Shown: piece by piece, positions 11,995 through 24,330 of the stretch
Layout: every line of letters begins with the position of its first letter
How positions within the stretch are numbered: position 1 is the first letter of the stretch
Source: Sclerodactyla briareus
Lineage: Eukaryota; Echinodermata; Holothuroidea; Dendrochirotida; Sclerodactylidae
Length of the DNA: 64,000 nucleotides
Reading direction: 5' to 3'
NCBI GenBank assembly: GCA_026419785.1
Contig: JAODTK010004555.1
Coordinates: 62,001 to 126,000, forward strand
Notes under the pieces: generated by a model
The model's database searches: none
Told to the model about the DNA's origin: nothing
What the model saw: only the letters and a program-made list of their open reading frames with translations
Program-made: the position numbers and the translations under genes

Positions 11995-12345
11995 ACTCTG
12001 TAATGCTTCATCCGATTGATCAGAAACTCAGCGGGTGGGGACAGAATTTGGTCCCGAAACACGAGGATCTCAAGGTCACGGAGGTCAAATTCGTGTTTTG
12101 GTGTTTGTTGTTGCGATTTTTCTAATTTTGTAGGATTTTAACGAAACTCAGTGGATATGGACCTGACTGAAAGTTTTAAGCAACAAGAAGTTCGTTTCAA
12201 TATCACAGGAGGACAACTTTGCATAATTCAGGCGATCCTTCTAAATTAAGTCGTATTCAAACGAAACTCGGAGAATGAGGACACAGCTGGTCCTGAACGA
12301 CAGGTCAGTCATTTTCGAAGTCACGGAGGGAGCTAAATTGGACAT
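11995..12345 (+). repeat. 120-bp tandem repeat, block 1 (three units)
   Basis: GAAACTC starts at 12023, 12143 and 12263, exactly 120 bases apart. Each unit runs ..GATT.AACGAAACTCGGTGG, GTGGGGAC, TGGTCCCGAA, then CAAGGTCACGGAGGTCAAAT and a T-rich end. The first unit holds two AGGTCA copies with a 3-base spacer (12073-12087). Homologous blocks lie at 17560-18150 and, reversed, at 22000-22330. Confidence 0.8.
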
Positions 12346-13010
12346 GATTTAATGTGCTTTTAGATTGATTGGCATACAAAAACAATGTGGAAAGAAGTAA
12401 ACCAGAAACCCGTGGGGGCTTATCGAGAAGTTGAATCCCAGAACAAATCTGAGCAAGAAGCAAAAATAACAAACTTCAAACGCAAAACAACAGCGGAAAT
12501 GCGCAATAAAGTAACACCACACCCTCGTGATCATAACAAATGCAAAACCCAAACCCAACCCTCCCGCCACACAAACTGAAAAAACAGCCCATGAACTAAC
12601 ACCAATATTGTCCACAAATATTAGACATGCGAGGATATAAGTGGTAGTTTCACGGATCAAAACAATGCGAAAATTGAACTTCATACATTTGTGCATTGTG
12701 GTATCAGAGCGTCAGTTATCCAGACTCGAAGATAAATCTATTTATTTCAGACTCTAAGCTGGGCCATTGAAGATGTCCGGCGGCAAGGACACTGAATGGC
12801 AAATCCATAGATTGACGGGTTAGATTAATGTTGAAAGAATGGTTTTACTAGGAGCAACTTTTGCCGGCAAGTGATAATGAGCGGCATTCCGTAAGTGAAT
12901 AGGGCAACTTTTGAGGTGATCGAATATTATGTCTTTAAGTTTAAAGCAAGTGCCGTGATGCAAAACAGTGGATTACATTTGCCTGCACAAAGGAATGCAG
13001 AAAGGAGGAA
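12346..13010. other. Non-coding, A-rich region
   Basis: The minus-strand ORF 12349-12696 is long and hydrophobic only because the plus strand is A-rich; no family resemblance. Nothing else seen. Confidence 0.4.
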
Positions 13011-13012
13011 AA

Positions 13013-13123
13013 AGTAAGTAAGTAAGTAAGTAAAGTAAGGTTGAAAGTAAGTTAAGTACGTAAGTAAGTATTGGAGTAAAGGAAGTAAGTAGTAGTAAGT
13101 AAGTACGTAAGTAAGTAAGTAAG
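13013..13123. repeat. (AAGT)n microsatellite
   Basis: GTAAGTAAGTAA and variants with several one-base interruptions. Confidence 0.95.
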
Positions 13124-13604
13124 ACAAGCAAACCAATTCACACTTGACCGAGGAAATGAGGAGAGCTTTGGGACAGTCCAGCATTTACAGATAGGGTGCG
13201 GGGGATTGGATGGAGAAACCTGGAATAGCGCTGGCAGTGAATCCGCTGAACTTGCACACATACTACAAGGGCACTTACAAAATGGAATACATGGAATGGA
13301 ACATACCGTAGCTTAGGGTACGTAGCTCACGAATGGGGTGTGCATATATGCGATGTCACGTCACGCTAATGGTGTATTAGCTATTATTAGGGTCTTGTGT
13401 TGAGACGTTTATAAAATTTCTCAAAAAAGCTATGGGATAATAGCGACTTTATTGTTTCCCCCCAACCCCCCCGGGTTTATAGTGTTCGCGGTTTGTCGGC
13501 TTAGAGGCGGCCGACGGGAAGGAAAACAAAAATCTTCGTCCTATTCACCAACAAAACTACACTTGCGCTCATTCAACACTATCTCAACGTACCCGCGTCT
13601 AACA

Positions 13605-13772
13605 GCGGTACACGCTTAAAAATGTTGAGTAGAACTACAACAACATTGTTGATAAAGGTTTTGTAAAACAAAATTACACAAATTGTGCATTATACACAAT
13701 GTTCGAGTATGTAATTTCTCGCACAAAACCTGGTGGATAGTGTGCTAGTTACACAACAGTGTGGAGAGTAAA
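13605..13772. repeat. TTACACA MITE-like element, copy 1
   Basis: CGCTTAAAAATGTTG at the left edge leads into repeated ACAACATTGTTG, TTACACAA, TACACAATGTT and TTACACAACAGTGTGG. Related copies are at 31375-31530 and 32500-32645. The many short inverted TGTGTAA/TTACACA words allow hairpins. No coding capacity. Confidence 0.55.
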
Positions 13773-16095
13773 GATGGCCAGCATGGGATTTTTTTGTAGC
13801 CTGCCGTTATCCTTGCCTACGTACAATAGGTAACTCAGGGAGGCGGGGAGAGACAGGGTGTGCAGGGGTAAATAATATGGACAGGCCTATACTCTAGGAA
13901 TAACTCGTCAGCAGCTATCTTTCAGGTCACTTATTACGGGTGTTTCGGAATGTGTGGGCAGTTGTTAACCTACAAACATATTAAAGTCTCGCAACCCCCG
14001 ACGAATAATGGACATGCCGTTCAGGATGATGACGACCGTGCCGACACCGGAACTAACTTTTCTTGGGACTTATCATCGAGACAGATATAACGTATCGTCA
14101 CTCGGTAAATCTTCCATTGTGACGTCATGCATACGTCGCCGTCGCCTTTTCATCAGTTAGTTGCACCAAGCGATAAAGTCTCAATGGTGAAACTAATATC
14201 GTACCGGCAAACCCCAAAGCTACTCGACCATCAGCAATTGCTGCCATTGCACGTGAGCACAGGCGGTGCCCGGGGGGGGGGTGGGAGGGAGGGAAATGAG
14301 GTGTCGCCTGTAATTCGATGTAGCATGTGCACTTTTGCAAACTCTGTAGCGACGACCTATAGAATTCTGGTGAAGTCCAGCGATTAAAAACTTACAAAAT
14401 CATTCACAAAGTACCAAAGAATATCTTTCAAGTAAGTTCGGAAGGGAATACCTAGATTCAAAAGTCGAAAAATTGACTGTGTAGGGTATACGTGTAGCCT
14501 TCGCACCCCCCCCCCCCTGTGTATTGTTAGTTGTTGAAATAAACTTGACAAGGGACATGCTAATTTCCGAAATTGGCGGGGGCGTTATGCCTAGGTTCGG
14601 TTTATGTCCTCATTTCCACGTGTGCTAGGGTAAAGGCAACTGTTACAGGAACAATTGGTTTTTAAATCTTGGAGCTAAAAACATGTTTTCACGCTCCGCC
14701 TAAACGTGGTCTATCCTCACATCAGGAAACAAGTGCAAGTCGAAACGTCTTGATATAGATGCGGACGGCCAAAATTCCCTGTGTGGCGAATCATATTGAA
14801 TCCTTTTCGACCATTTGCCTCGTTAACTGACCGAGCCAGAACAACAACCCAATTCTCCAAGGTCACTGCACGCACACAGAGGAATCAGCCCGACTCCAAA
14901 TTTATAAAACTGCATTATTTATACTAGTTTATCGACTCAACAAAAAAAAGCATGAAACTGATGGGAAAGGGTTTCTCTTAGATTATGTTAATAGTGTTCG
15001 AAAAAAAGCGAATTTCGGGTACAAAATAATCAGGTTGGGACGGACAGTCTGAAATTCCGTTCTGAAATGTTACGTTAATTCGTCCCATACCTACAGTGTT
15101 GCACACTGTGAAGAGCCATATAGGGGGTTCAAACATCAAAATAATATACTTTTTCGCTTCCAACGCTTCTGATGGAATTGTGTGAAAAGACCGGAACGTG
15201 AAAAAACCAAAACAATGCGGTGTCCGTCGTTAACTGGGTACGAGGTTTTAAGCACAACAGGGCTGCTGAGATGTTTATCTTTGCACGCCGGGAACTAGCG
15301 AGATCTGATTGAAGGGTTGTTTATCGAGTTTTCTCGAGTTAGGAAGGGAATGGAATAGATAAAACATGGAAATTTGTTGAAGTTACACAGTAATTTAGCT
15401 AAAAAACCTTTTTAGACGTAAAAATGAAGGAGGAGAAACTCAAGTAAATAAAAAATATTTATGTATAAACACCGGAAGACACACAAACGTTATCTTTCAA
15501 GCGGTGTGAACCTAGTTTGTAGCCATCCGTTAGTATCCGAAACCATTTGAGAAAGGTGAAAAAAGAGGCGGGTTAAGTTTAGCCTCTTTTAGGTGAAATT
15601 TCAGGTGGGGTGGGAGTGCACTTTCCCGGGAGGCGCGAGTTCCAAAAAAGGTTTCAATATGACTGCATGTTGCTTCACCAATCTACATTTATCGTTTGTT
15701 CACATTCAATTTACCTTTACTGACATCAGTGTCATAACCTTGAAATGGCTGGAAATGTCGGCCACATGCGGCCTAATTATTGACTATCAGTACCCAGAAC
15801 AAAGGACCTTCAAAAACTCACCTTCCTAGGCATGTATAATAAGCTACATATAGAGACTCAACAGAACACTCAACATGGTGAAAAACAACTCTCTTTATGG
15901 GTCCCAGCACAAACAATCTAGATCGAGGTGTGTTGAGAGAACAAATCATTCCCAATGGACAATAGGTTTTATTGTAACTAGGTGCGACCTATACCTTCTG
16001 ACATAGAAGGTAAACACTGGTTGGAGATGGTATAAGATAATGTAATGTAAAACAAACCACTGTACAGAGGCTAGCTCGATTGGAAAGTTGGAAAA
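13773..16095. other. Non-coding, nothing recognised
   Basis: Contains G-runs at 14273 and C-runs at 14507 but no domain-bearing ORF, RNA gene or repeat that I could pair with another part of the window. Confidence 0.45.
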
Positions 16096-16099
16096 CTTG

Positions 16100-16460
16100 T
16101 TAGGGTAATTATTGGATTTTAATTAAAATCTAATCAACCTATGCAAACAAAAAATGTAAATCAGCCTAGCCAGGGGCATGATTAATCCCAGCCACCAAGT
16201 TTTCACTGATTGGCAATGTACGGTAAGAGTTACGATATGAGGGACCTTATTGGGGTAATTAATTGGATTAATCAAAATTTCATCGCACTAGGCAAACAAA
16301 AATGTAATCAGCATAGCCGTGGCATGCTTCAACACCACCAAGTTTCAACCTCGATCGCATGTACGGTTCAGAAGTTCCAAAAAAACGTGACGAACAGAAC
16401 CGGGACGAAAACGAACGAATAAAGGACGAACGAACGAAACGAAAGACCGGAGAGGAAACG
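16100..16460 (-). repeat. Microsatellite-linked module, reversed, with duplicated core
   Basis: Two units, about 16100-16230 and 16250-16375, share GGGTAATTA.TGGATT, GCAAACAAAAATGTAATCAGC, TAGCC..GGCATG and CCACCAAGTTTCA, then ATGTACGGT. The second runs into ACGAACGAACGAAACGAAAG. This is the reverse complement of 6546-6745, in the same order. Confidence 0.75.
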
Positions 16461-17560
16461 TTGACTTGTACGAGTGCTTAAACCCGCAGCTTAAAAAATG
16501 AATCACCAAATTTTGCTTGTTTGGTTTAGTAGTTCCGAAAGCGTTGTGGTTTACCTCCAGTAGCCTGAATAACCAATGCGAATCGCAAATGCTGTCTGAT
16601 ACCTGTGTATCATCCAAAGGCAGGTTGGTAGGCGCTCAGTAGTAATTAGTCAATGATCGACGAACGTGGTAAACAAAGCCTCCGCCGGTGGTGCTCGGAA
16701 CACCGTGGTGGTTGATATGTTTACACCCCCGACTGTAAGTTGTTGTATAGGACTAAGGAATTGGGGGTCTCTAGATTGGAAAGCACACTCTGGGGTATAG
16801 TAGTACATCTATCGAACCCCGGTGGTAGTTCAGTTTGCGTCCAGCGTCAGTATAATGCGGTCCGCCAGTAATTATTCAATAACGCGCTGGTGTTTGGTTA
16901 ATTAATACCCTTCAATCCTCGTGCGTTTTACTAGCGGACCACGGCATTACTGAATAAACCCCAAAAACCTTTTAGTATTACGTAATCAAGGACAACTACG
17001 GTGCTTATTGGCTACAGTCATTCCAGACGGAAATGCAAGATGAGGTGGTTATTCACAACTATATGGTCCTTTCTGCATATGGCTGAACGGGGCATGCAAA
17101 AAGTACAGGCAAAAAAGGTTGTCCATCGAATCGAGAAAAATGGTAATTATTATTGATAATAATTGTCACCATTGTTTTCAGTTGTAAATACCCTGTTTAA
17201 TGAGGGTAGACCTGCAGCTATAGCACCTGTTCGAAATTCGAGGGTTACTATCAAAGTGGTCGGCAAACCAGTTATGGGTCGCGACGCGGATTTTAATCGG
17301 GTCGCGAACAGGACTTTTTGTGGTCGTGGAATGACTGGCGCTATTGCAAGAATTTTTTTGCGAAAAAAGTGCAAGTACACGATACACCAGGTCCCAAATT
17401 TACAGCATTAGTCATAGAATTCTCATCTCTCTTCAACCATTACCGTTGTAAAACTTTTTGTACACACTTGCATGGAGGTGCACACGTTATTTACCCGTAC
17501 ATTGAACTCATCGAGTCGCCGCTGTTCAATGTTATGCGTAACATAAGGTTGGCTCTTAAA
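16461..17560. other. Non-coding, nothing firm
   Basis: At 17270-17320 GGGTCGCGACGCGG and GGGTCGCGAAC resemble the GGGTCGCG words common near hAT transposon ends, without an identifiable terminus. ORFs at 17150-17411 overlap on both strands and look like chance. Confidence 0.4.
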
Positions 17561-18150
17561 CGCGTCTAATCCGATTGATCTGAAACTCGGTACACATGCA
17601 CGCCCCAGTGAAATCTCCAGGTTGAGTTCTAAAATGGGCATCACTGCATGTCTGCGGTCCTCTATTTTGCAGGTCTTTACACGAACTACTGGGAGTTTCA
17701 TCGATTACACGAAAACTTGGTGGGTCGGGGACAAAAGTGGCTCGAAAATATGAGGTGATTCATGGTCACCGGGATCAAATTTGTTGTTGTTTTTATTTTG
17801 CGAGGAATACCGAGTTAGTCCAGATTCACACCGAACCGGGTGGGTGGGGACAATGTTGGGCCCGAAGAAATTGACGGTGATTCAAGGTCCACCAGAGGTC
17901 AAATTTGGTTTGTCCCAATTTTCTTACTCCGTCTGATTTGAACAAAATGCGCTGGATGTGGAATGTTGTCCTGAACAACATGAAGTCAATTCTCAAAGGT
18001 CCAAAGAGGTCAAAATGTGCCTAAATCAATGCGAATTCCTAACTTTGTCGTATCTAAAGAAAAAACGTGGAATGTTGACTGCGTTGGACCGGCACAACGG
18101 TTTAGGGGGTCATTTCGAAGTCGAGATCAAATAGACATAACTTAATACGT
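17560..18150 (+). repeat. 120-bp tandem repeat, block 2 (about five units)
   Basis: The GAAACTCGGT word or its variants start near 17582, 17712, 17833, 17940 and 18058. Units contain GGTGGGTGGGGACAA, GGCCCGAA and GATTCAAGGTC..CAGAGGTCAAAT. Same family as 11995-12345, more diverged. Confidence 0.75.
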
Positions 18151-18215
18151 GGCGTAACTACGGGAGGGAGCGGTCGAACCCCCCGAAAAAAAAAAAAAAC
18201 CCCCCTCCGTGACCA
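18151..18215. repeat. Probable repeat terminus (GTGGCGTAACTACGGG)
   Basis: GTGGCGTAACTACGGGAGGG followed by CCCCCC, A14 and CCCCCC looks like one end of a dispersed non-autonomous element. I see no second end. Confidence 0.35.
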
Positions 18216-20125
18216 AGTGATCAATGAGTTTTTAACACAAAATGATTTTTTTTGTTTGTGGCCGATCATAGAGGTTAGCAGTCTGTTATTTAGCAAACAT
18301 TGCACAAACATTGCCGCAGCATGTGTCTAGGAGCCCATAAATGTACTATTTTGCCAATAGTGAGGGTGAGCATTTATAGGCGGCGAGCATTCTCTTGGGT
18401 TCCGACCTCACCCCCCCCCCTCTCCCCCAAGACAAATCTCTCGAGTACGCGCCTTATTTAATGTCTTCCACTAAGTTTCCACAACAGCTCGTTTTTGCTG
18501 GGATATACGCGATATACACGTCGGCGTTTACCCGCCTGCACCTTCTAGTTTCCGATGACCTTATTCTAGGAGCCCAAAGAGACCCGGACCGTGGAACCGT
18601 CTTTGTCGACATCTGACCGCAATCTGATTTGCCTTGTTCCGATGATTTGTGTGTGTAAAGGATTCGTGACATTGACACCCCCTACATTGACACTACTTAG
18701 GACTTGTTGGACCGGAACACCTAACGTTCTCATTCGCATCAACCTGTTCGTATGCCATCCACCAAGATCAGGTATCTATGCCTCCGTGCCCTGAGTTCTT
18801 AGCCGGTATAGTGTGGGTATGATTACTCCGTTTCAGGGACTGTTGGGCCGTTTCAGACAATCATGAGTGGTTGTCAAACCAATTTGTTGTTGTACGCCAC
18901 GCGCCAACCGATGATTAACGCTCCACCTGGTAGTCGTCATCTTAACTGTAACCAAACCCTGCAATGCACTCGTCCCCTCCCAACACGGGAACTGGAGCTA
19001 AGCCGAGTAGGGTTGTTTGAGGAAAGGCGAAGAGCAACGAGAGTGACCATTCCGTTCAAGGTGGGAAATTAAAAAAAACTTCTCCGAGCTTGAGGTTGCG
19101 AAGACGAGGACTTTGATTTTTGGTTTTATTTAAATAGAAAAGAAAACCGCGACTTTGCATGGGGGAGGTTGTGATCAAGATATTCCCGTTGAAGCAGGTT
19201 TTATAGAACAAAATGTTGTGTTATTGAATTCATGATTGCTCCCAGAACTAGGTGACATGAGCATGTTGGGTTATTGGTTTAGGGGAAACCCCCAGAACAT
19301 ATGATATCCAGACATGTGATAAGCTTGTTTTTACAGCTTGTTCCCACTCTCTATCACTTCATGATTGGTTTAAAGGCGATCATGGAACGATGTCTGAAGT
19401 AGAAAGTAGATCAAATACCGTAACGTGATTCTTTTGTTCACTCCCGTTAGAGGCTCTCCACTCGGTCCCTACACCGATACACTAAAAGGTATCGCAATAA
19501 TATACTATGTTCAGTTAGATCACCATGAAGGTTATGATTTCTCTGCAAACCAAGTTACCGTTTCCTGCGCTGCGCAGTGTTTACCTTTCCTTCTTTTCGC
19601 AAAATAACGGCAAACCTACACGAAAATCCACGTCTACTAAAACTCGTCAGTTCACATTAATATATAGGGATGTTCGATTATTCAGAAAGAGCGAAATATT
19701 ACCCTACTTGGCATATTTCTTTTATTTTGCTTCCAAATTCGTTCACGTGAGGTTATTCACGACCGGCGAAGGCGTTCTAGACTTGCTGAAGTCGATTCGC
19801 CATCTATGTGTCTACTCTAACAAGTCGGAAATCTGGTACTACACGATATGGAATTTGGCAGCCTTTTGAAGGACAATTGCAAGATCGGATACAACAGAGG
19901 TTTTATCGTGAGAATGGAAAACTGTATCTATAGGTCCAACCCCATTTCACTACATGTTTTCTATGTGGAGTTATTGGACTTTCAACGTGGGGTCATTGAG
20001 CAAAGAAGAGAGAAATTGCGGAGAATCCCAATGAGCAATATCACATGACGTCACACATGGGACACACTGGAATTATGTTATGTTTTTCATTGTTCATTCG
20101 TGAATATGTCAACATATAGAAAGAT
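18216..20125. other. Non-coding, nothing recognised
   Basis: The stretch 18450-19070 has balanced base composition and several open frames on both strands but no domain I recognise and no clear splice sites. 19080-20125 is plain AT-rich DNA. Confidence 0.4.
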
Positions 20126-20129
20126 CTGT

Positions 20130-20300
20130 GTCTGCTCTCACCGAAGTACCCATCACCACCTACCAACCCACACAGCAACCTCTCCCATAGATAATGCTTT
20201 CCGAAGTGTAATTAAGGTTTGAATTTCCAATAGAAACAAAGAATGTTTGCAGGGTTGCTGCAAGTATGATATATTTTTTATTGATGATGGGATTTGCCCT
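20130..20300. repeat. Dispersed repeat, copy A
   Basis: Shares CACCTACCAACCCACACAG, AGTGTAATTAAGGTTTGAAT, ATAGAAACAAAGAATG, GCAGGGTTGCTGCAAGTATG and TTATTGATGATGGGA with 63500-63650. Confidence 0.7.
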
Positions 20301-20970
20301 TTTGATTATTGCGCAATACACATGCCTTCAAAATACAAAACTTAAATAGGACTAATAATCAGTAACGTACCGGAAAGTCGTTATAGAACTTCGGGTTGGT
20401 CGGATGAAGCAGTTTTTAACAGTATTTATTGATTCTTTATTATCATCAAGCAGTGGTTGTGTAGGTTATCGTGAATGGGCTGACTCATGATTATAGACAG
20501 CCGCAGCTATTTGTTATCAAATAGGCTATAGCAGCAATTGTTAATGAGAACCGATATTCTCGACATACCCGATTTATGCTATCATTTTTAACATGAGTCC
20601 TCAGTTTACGCTGTCTTCATTGACGCTATATCAACCTTATTTGCGGAACTTAGTCGTGAAATTACTCCTTGGAAGGGCAACGATTTCGATGGACCCATCG
20701 TATCTGATAGAGCTCCTTACTTCACAGTTGTTTTATTGATAACTTTATAGACTTATAGTTCCTATACAAAAAAAAAAAAAAAAAGATTCTGATTTGACTC
20801 CTCAAACACGTGTTTGACCGCTGATGCTGGCTCAACACTTGTGATATGTATATTATCACCGATCAGTCTTTATTCATTCGTTACTGGGGCACGGGTATCG
20901 GGTGTCGTGGTGAATGTAATAACAAACCAATTGGTCCACGGATTTAATATCGTTCGTTGCGTTTGAAGTG
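20301..20970. other. Non-coding; poly-A run and an E-box palindrome
   Basis: A run of about 18 A lies at 20767-20784. TCAAACACGTGTTTGA at 20802-20817 is a perfect 16-base palindrome centred on CACGTG. No gene seen. Confidence 0.6.
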
Positions 20971-20972
20971 CA

Positions 20973-21041
20973 ATGGTCACGAAAAAACACCTTCTTGTTA
21001 TTCTTCTGGGAATGTTTATTATGGATGCAAATGGACTTCAA
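20973..21041 (+). CDS. Candidate leader exon with signal peptide, product unknown
   Basis: ATG at 20973 opens a 25-codon frame that begins MVTKK and continues HLLVILLGMFIMDANG: a short basic start, a hydrophobic core and a small-residue end, as in a secretory signal peptide. The frame meets TAG at 21048, but a possible splice donor (GAA then GTAGAA, at 21042) precedes it and would make this a first exon ending in phase 0. If one reads past the TAG the same frame stays open for about 48 codons and ends with Cys/Arg-rich text (ARPNCRNTHCREE), which could be chance. I recognise no family. SRCR, immune-effector and neuropeptide genes all have such leader exons, but nothing links it to any of them. 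Confidence 0.2.
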
Positions 21042-21050
21042 TGGAAGTAG

Positions 21051-21725
21051 AAACTAGCATGTTGGATCGTGCAGAGAGTTACTCGTGCCTTCTCCCGGGA
21101 TTTTTTCGATGTGAACTCTTATACAAACAACATGCGCGTCCGAAAGATTATGAACATGGCACGCCCGAACTGCCGAAACACGCACTGTCGCGAAGAGTGA
21201 GGAGTGTTCTTTGAACCGTCCTCAATCCAGGTACAAGGGCACGTAGGTGATGTAGAGCTGTAGACATTCCGATGACTGTTTAGATTAACTCGGCTGTAGG
21301 TCGGGGGTCGTACTTATATGATACGCCTTTGTGGTATTCCTTCATTGTCTTGTCGTTATAAACATAATTCAACAGGATAACCAAAGTTACAGTCTCACAG
21401 TCACAATTACTCCTTTATGAGAACATGTTGCAGAGTACACAATGGAATTCACGATAGTAGTTGCATCGTTTGAACTAACCGTACAACCACAGATTCGAGC
21501 CAAGTTTCCTTATAGGCCATCTCGTAATTTCAGTATCATGAGAACTGTGAACCAACTTAATGGTGGACAGGTCTTGTGATAGGATCAGAGTGGAGTCATA
21601 GAATCATAAGACCCGACCTCTCTGAACCCGCTAGACGGGCGTGCGCGAGCTGGAAAAGAGTTATTATATATATTGCTGAGTGTGTGTGGATTGCCGCGCT
21701 ACCCGACCCACTGATTAACTAGACC
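21051..21725. other. Non-coding, nothing recognised
   Basis: No domain-bearing ORF beyond the leader candidate just upstream. Confidence 0.4.
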
Positions 21726-22335
21726 TGTGGCGGGTAAAAAAAAAAAAAAAAAAAAAAATCCGCCGACGTGATACTCCCACAGAAATGGCTTCGTTGACAT
21801 AGTGTGAAGGAAAGCACATAGCAGAATTTATGTCCATTTGACCTATGGTGACTGAAATGCCCTACCTGTGTTTCAGACCACAACTGTAGTCTATTCTCCA
21901 ATTCCGTTCGAATCTGACAAAGTAACAAATAAAACTTAGCAAAATCTCGATAAACGCAAATTGCATATGGGACCTTTGAAAGTAAAGTCATGTTTTTCAG
22001 GAACACTTTTGTCCCCACTCATCAAGTTTCATGTAAATCAGAGTAACTCTGTATTTTCGACAAAAAAAAAAAAAAGACAAATTGACCTCCGGTACTTTGA
22101 ATCACGTAATGTTTTAGGGACCATTTTTTGTCCCCACCACCAAGTTTCATGTTATCGGAACAACTCTGTTTTTTCGTTCAAAACTGCAAAATCGGAGCAG
22201 CAAACAGCAGGACGCCACTTCCGAACTCATCGGAGATTGCTAGAACAGGACATGTGTACCAAATTTCAGAGCGATCGGATAAAAGCGTTAAAGAGTTATT
22301 GCGCTAACGCCTAAAGTTCCGGGGGCGGCAGCGGC
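21726..22335 (-). repeat. 120-bp tandem repeat, block 3, reversed, with poly-A runs
   Basis: TTTGTCCCCACTCATCAAG at 22008 and TTGTCCCCACCACCAAGTTT at 22128 are the reverse complement of the CTTGGTGGGTGGGGACAA core of the blocks at 12 and 17.6 kb; a third unit (ACCAAATTTCAGAGCGATCG) follows at 22258. Spacing is 118-126 bases. A run of 23 A at 21737-21759 and 14 A at 22063 lie inside. Confidence 0.75.
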
Positions 22336-22339
22336 GGAA

Positions 22340-22785
22340 ACGGCGGCTACACCCCCCAATCATAATATTAACCGAACACTTATAGGTTGCGGAGAGATAA
22401 TAAACGAGTTCTGTTCGCTATTCATACAAGGTCTGACCTGCATAGGGATTATTTCTCATAAGGTTACCTCTAAATAAACGGAATTACGGTGAGGGATAAG
22501 GAAGGCTCCTACTCATAATAGACCCACTTCAACTTTCATACATGAGACAAGAAACAGAAACACTGGTAGTGATCTTGACTCAAAATGGCTCTTACTCCTC
22601 TTCAAAGCTATTACAACTCTTTTGAGCAAAGGTCGTTTGAGGTCAACATTTGAATCTTGCGAACATTGAACGATGATACTGAAAATGTTGTACCGGTTTC
22701 ATGGGAGTACAGGAACCATATTTTTTTCGGTGTAGATGGGGGTCATTTTAGTGAACAAGCGCTGCTGGTGAGCTATGGAAGCTGC
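22340..22785. other. Non-coding, nothing recognised
   Basis: Starts with a GGCGGCAGCGGCGG stretch; otherwise featureless. Confidence 0.4.
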
Positions 22786-22787
22786 AG

Positions 22788-24100
22788 TACTCATCTATTA
22801 TCTACTATCTATCATTATCTACATCTATCTACTATCTATCTACTATCTATCTATCTATTAGCTATCTAATAGATATCTCTATGTATCCAGTGTGTCAAAA
22901 TTGCCTGTTGCCCGAACGCATTCTGTGATGGATGTCGACCAAACTTGGACACAATGTCATGACCTGGACACAATGTTTGACTTTGTGCAGGTCAAGGTCA
23001 AAGGTCATGAAGGGGAATATAGGCAATTATGGCCACATTCAAAATGTATCAAAACGTATTGTTCACATCTGATGTTCTGTCGTGATGACGGTCTATCAGC
23101 CTACCTTCGGGGTGTTCAGGAATTTGTGCGTCCAGGTCCCACTGGGGCCGGGGCCCATTTTATGAAATCACACAATAGTACTTGAAATGCAGCTCCCAAA
23201 CAAGCTCCAATTGATGCTTTAAAGTTTAATGATTATGGTCCTTGGTAGGGGGCATGGGGGGTTCAGGAACTTTGGGCCCAGGGCCCAGTTGGGCCATAGG
23301 GCACCTTATATGAAAATACAAAAATATTGTATCTTTACAAATGTTGTAATAGCCGTACCTCAAATGGTCTGAGGAATTTTGGAATGACGTTCCAGTGTGG
23401 CCAGAGGGCGCATCATGTTGCAAATTCGCCAAATGCTTCTCTACCATTTGGGGCACAGTGCTGATGTCGATCATAATGTTGAATAGCTAGCAGTACTACA
23501 GGGCTTTTCAGGACGTCGGTCCAACGTCCCACTTGGGAACTACCAGTCTATCTACTCGTATCAATCAAGTGTGTCAACCATTGCTTTTTTCGCCCCCAAA
23601 CAGACATTCGTGACCGATGTCGACCAAACTAGAAACAAGTTGAATTGACCATGGGGCTGTTTGACGTTGTGAAGTAGGTCGAAGGTCCATCAACGGGGCA
23701 TATAGGCCCTTATGTGTGAAGTCAAAACAAAAATGTACCTCCTCCTACAGTACATTAATAGTATTATATATTGACCTTTGTGAAATCTGACCAAGGTCAA
23801 AGTCATAGGTCATTGAAAGGGCACAATAGGACACTGTGCGAAATTGCTTTTTTTCTCTCTCAATTGGTCATTTTTTGATGGATGTTTGACCAAACTGAGT
23901 AACAGTGGTTGTTGACTGCTGAGAATCTTGACCTATGAAGATCTATGTCAAATAGCATTACAGGGGCACAGAAGGTTATTGTTTGGAACTGCCTTTCTGG
24001 CCTCACGACCCGGAACATTTAACACATACTTGTACGATCGTCTTGGTACATTTGGCGGTTTGAGCTACAGCACCACTGGTCTCTAGATTGTCGAAAATTC
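22788..24100 (+). repeat. ~1.3-kb composite repeat led by (CTAT)n, copy 1
   Basis: (CTAT)n at 22792-22880 leads into CAGTGTGTCAAAATTGCC, GTGATGGATGTCGACCAAAC, a DR0+DR1 array of AGGTCA (22989-23007), then about four loose ~150-bp units with TTCAGGAA...GGGCCCA (near 23107, 23260, 23365 and 23503), a second GTGTCAACCATTGC start at 23570, and an end CGGTTTGAGCTACAGCACCA at 24057. The copy at 33110-34335 has the same order and the same 3' end. Confidence 0.8.
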
Positions 24101-24330
24101 ATGAGAATTCAATATGTCAGACAAAGTTGGCTTGTGAAACACGATAACTCGACCACCGAATGGATAAAGCTCATGGTATGTGGCTTCTCGAAGATGATAT
24201 ATGATCCCTATTGTTTGAAGTCAGACGAAGGGTCAACAGAGGTCAATCAAGGTGAACATCCGAAAACCTTGTGAACACGATAAATATGGGGTGTCCATGG
24301 GGAATACATGAACACTATTTTTTGGGGTGT
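24101..24330 (+). repeat. Related AGGTCA-bearing unit
   Basis: GACGAAGGGTCAACAGAGGTCAATCAAGGTGAAC and flanks resemble the other hexamer-rich repeats. Single diverged unit. Confidence 0.45.

Noticed and set aside
12349-12696. 115-codon hydrophobic minus-strand ORF suggesting a membrane protein
   Set aside because: Hydrophobicity follows from an A-rich plus strand; no start context, splice sites or family match.
17150-17411. Overlapping ORFs on both strands with GGGTCGCG words, possibly hAT transposase
   Set aside because: No transposase motif (no hATC dimerisation or BED text) in any frame.
19525-19869. 114-codon ORF with basic N-terminus
   Set aside because: No domain, no splice context, base composition like its flanks.
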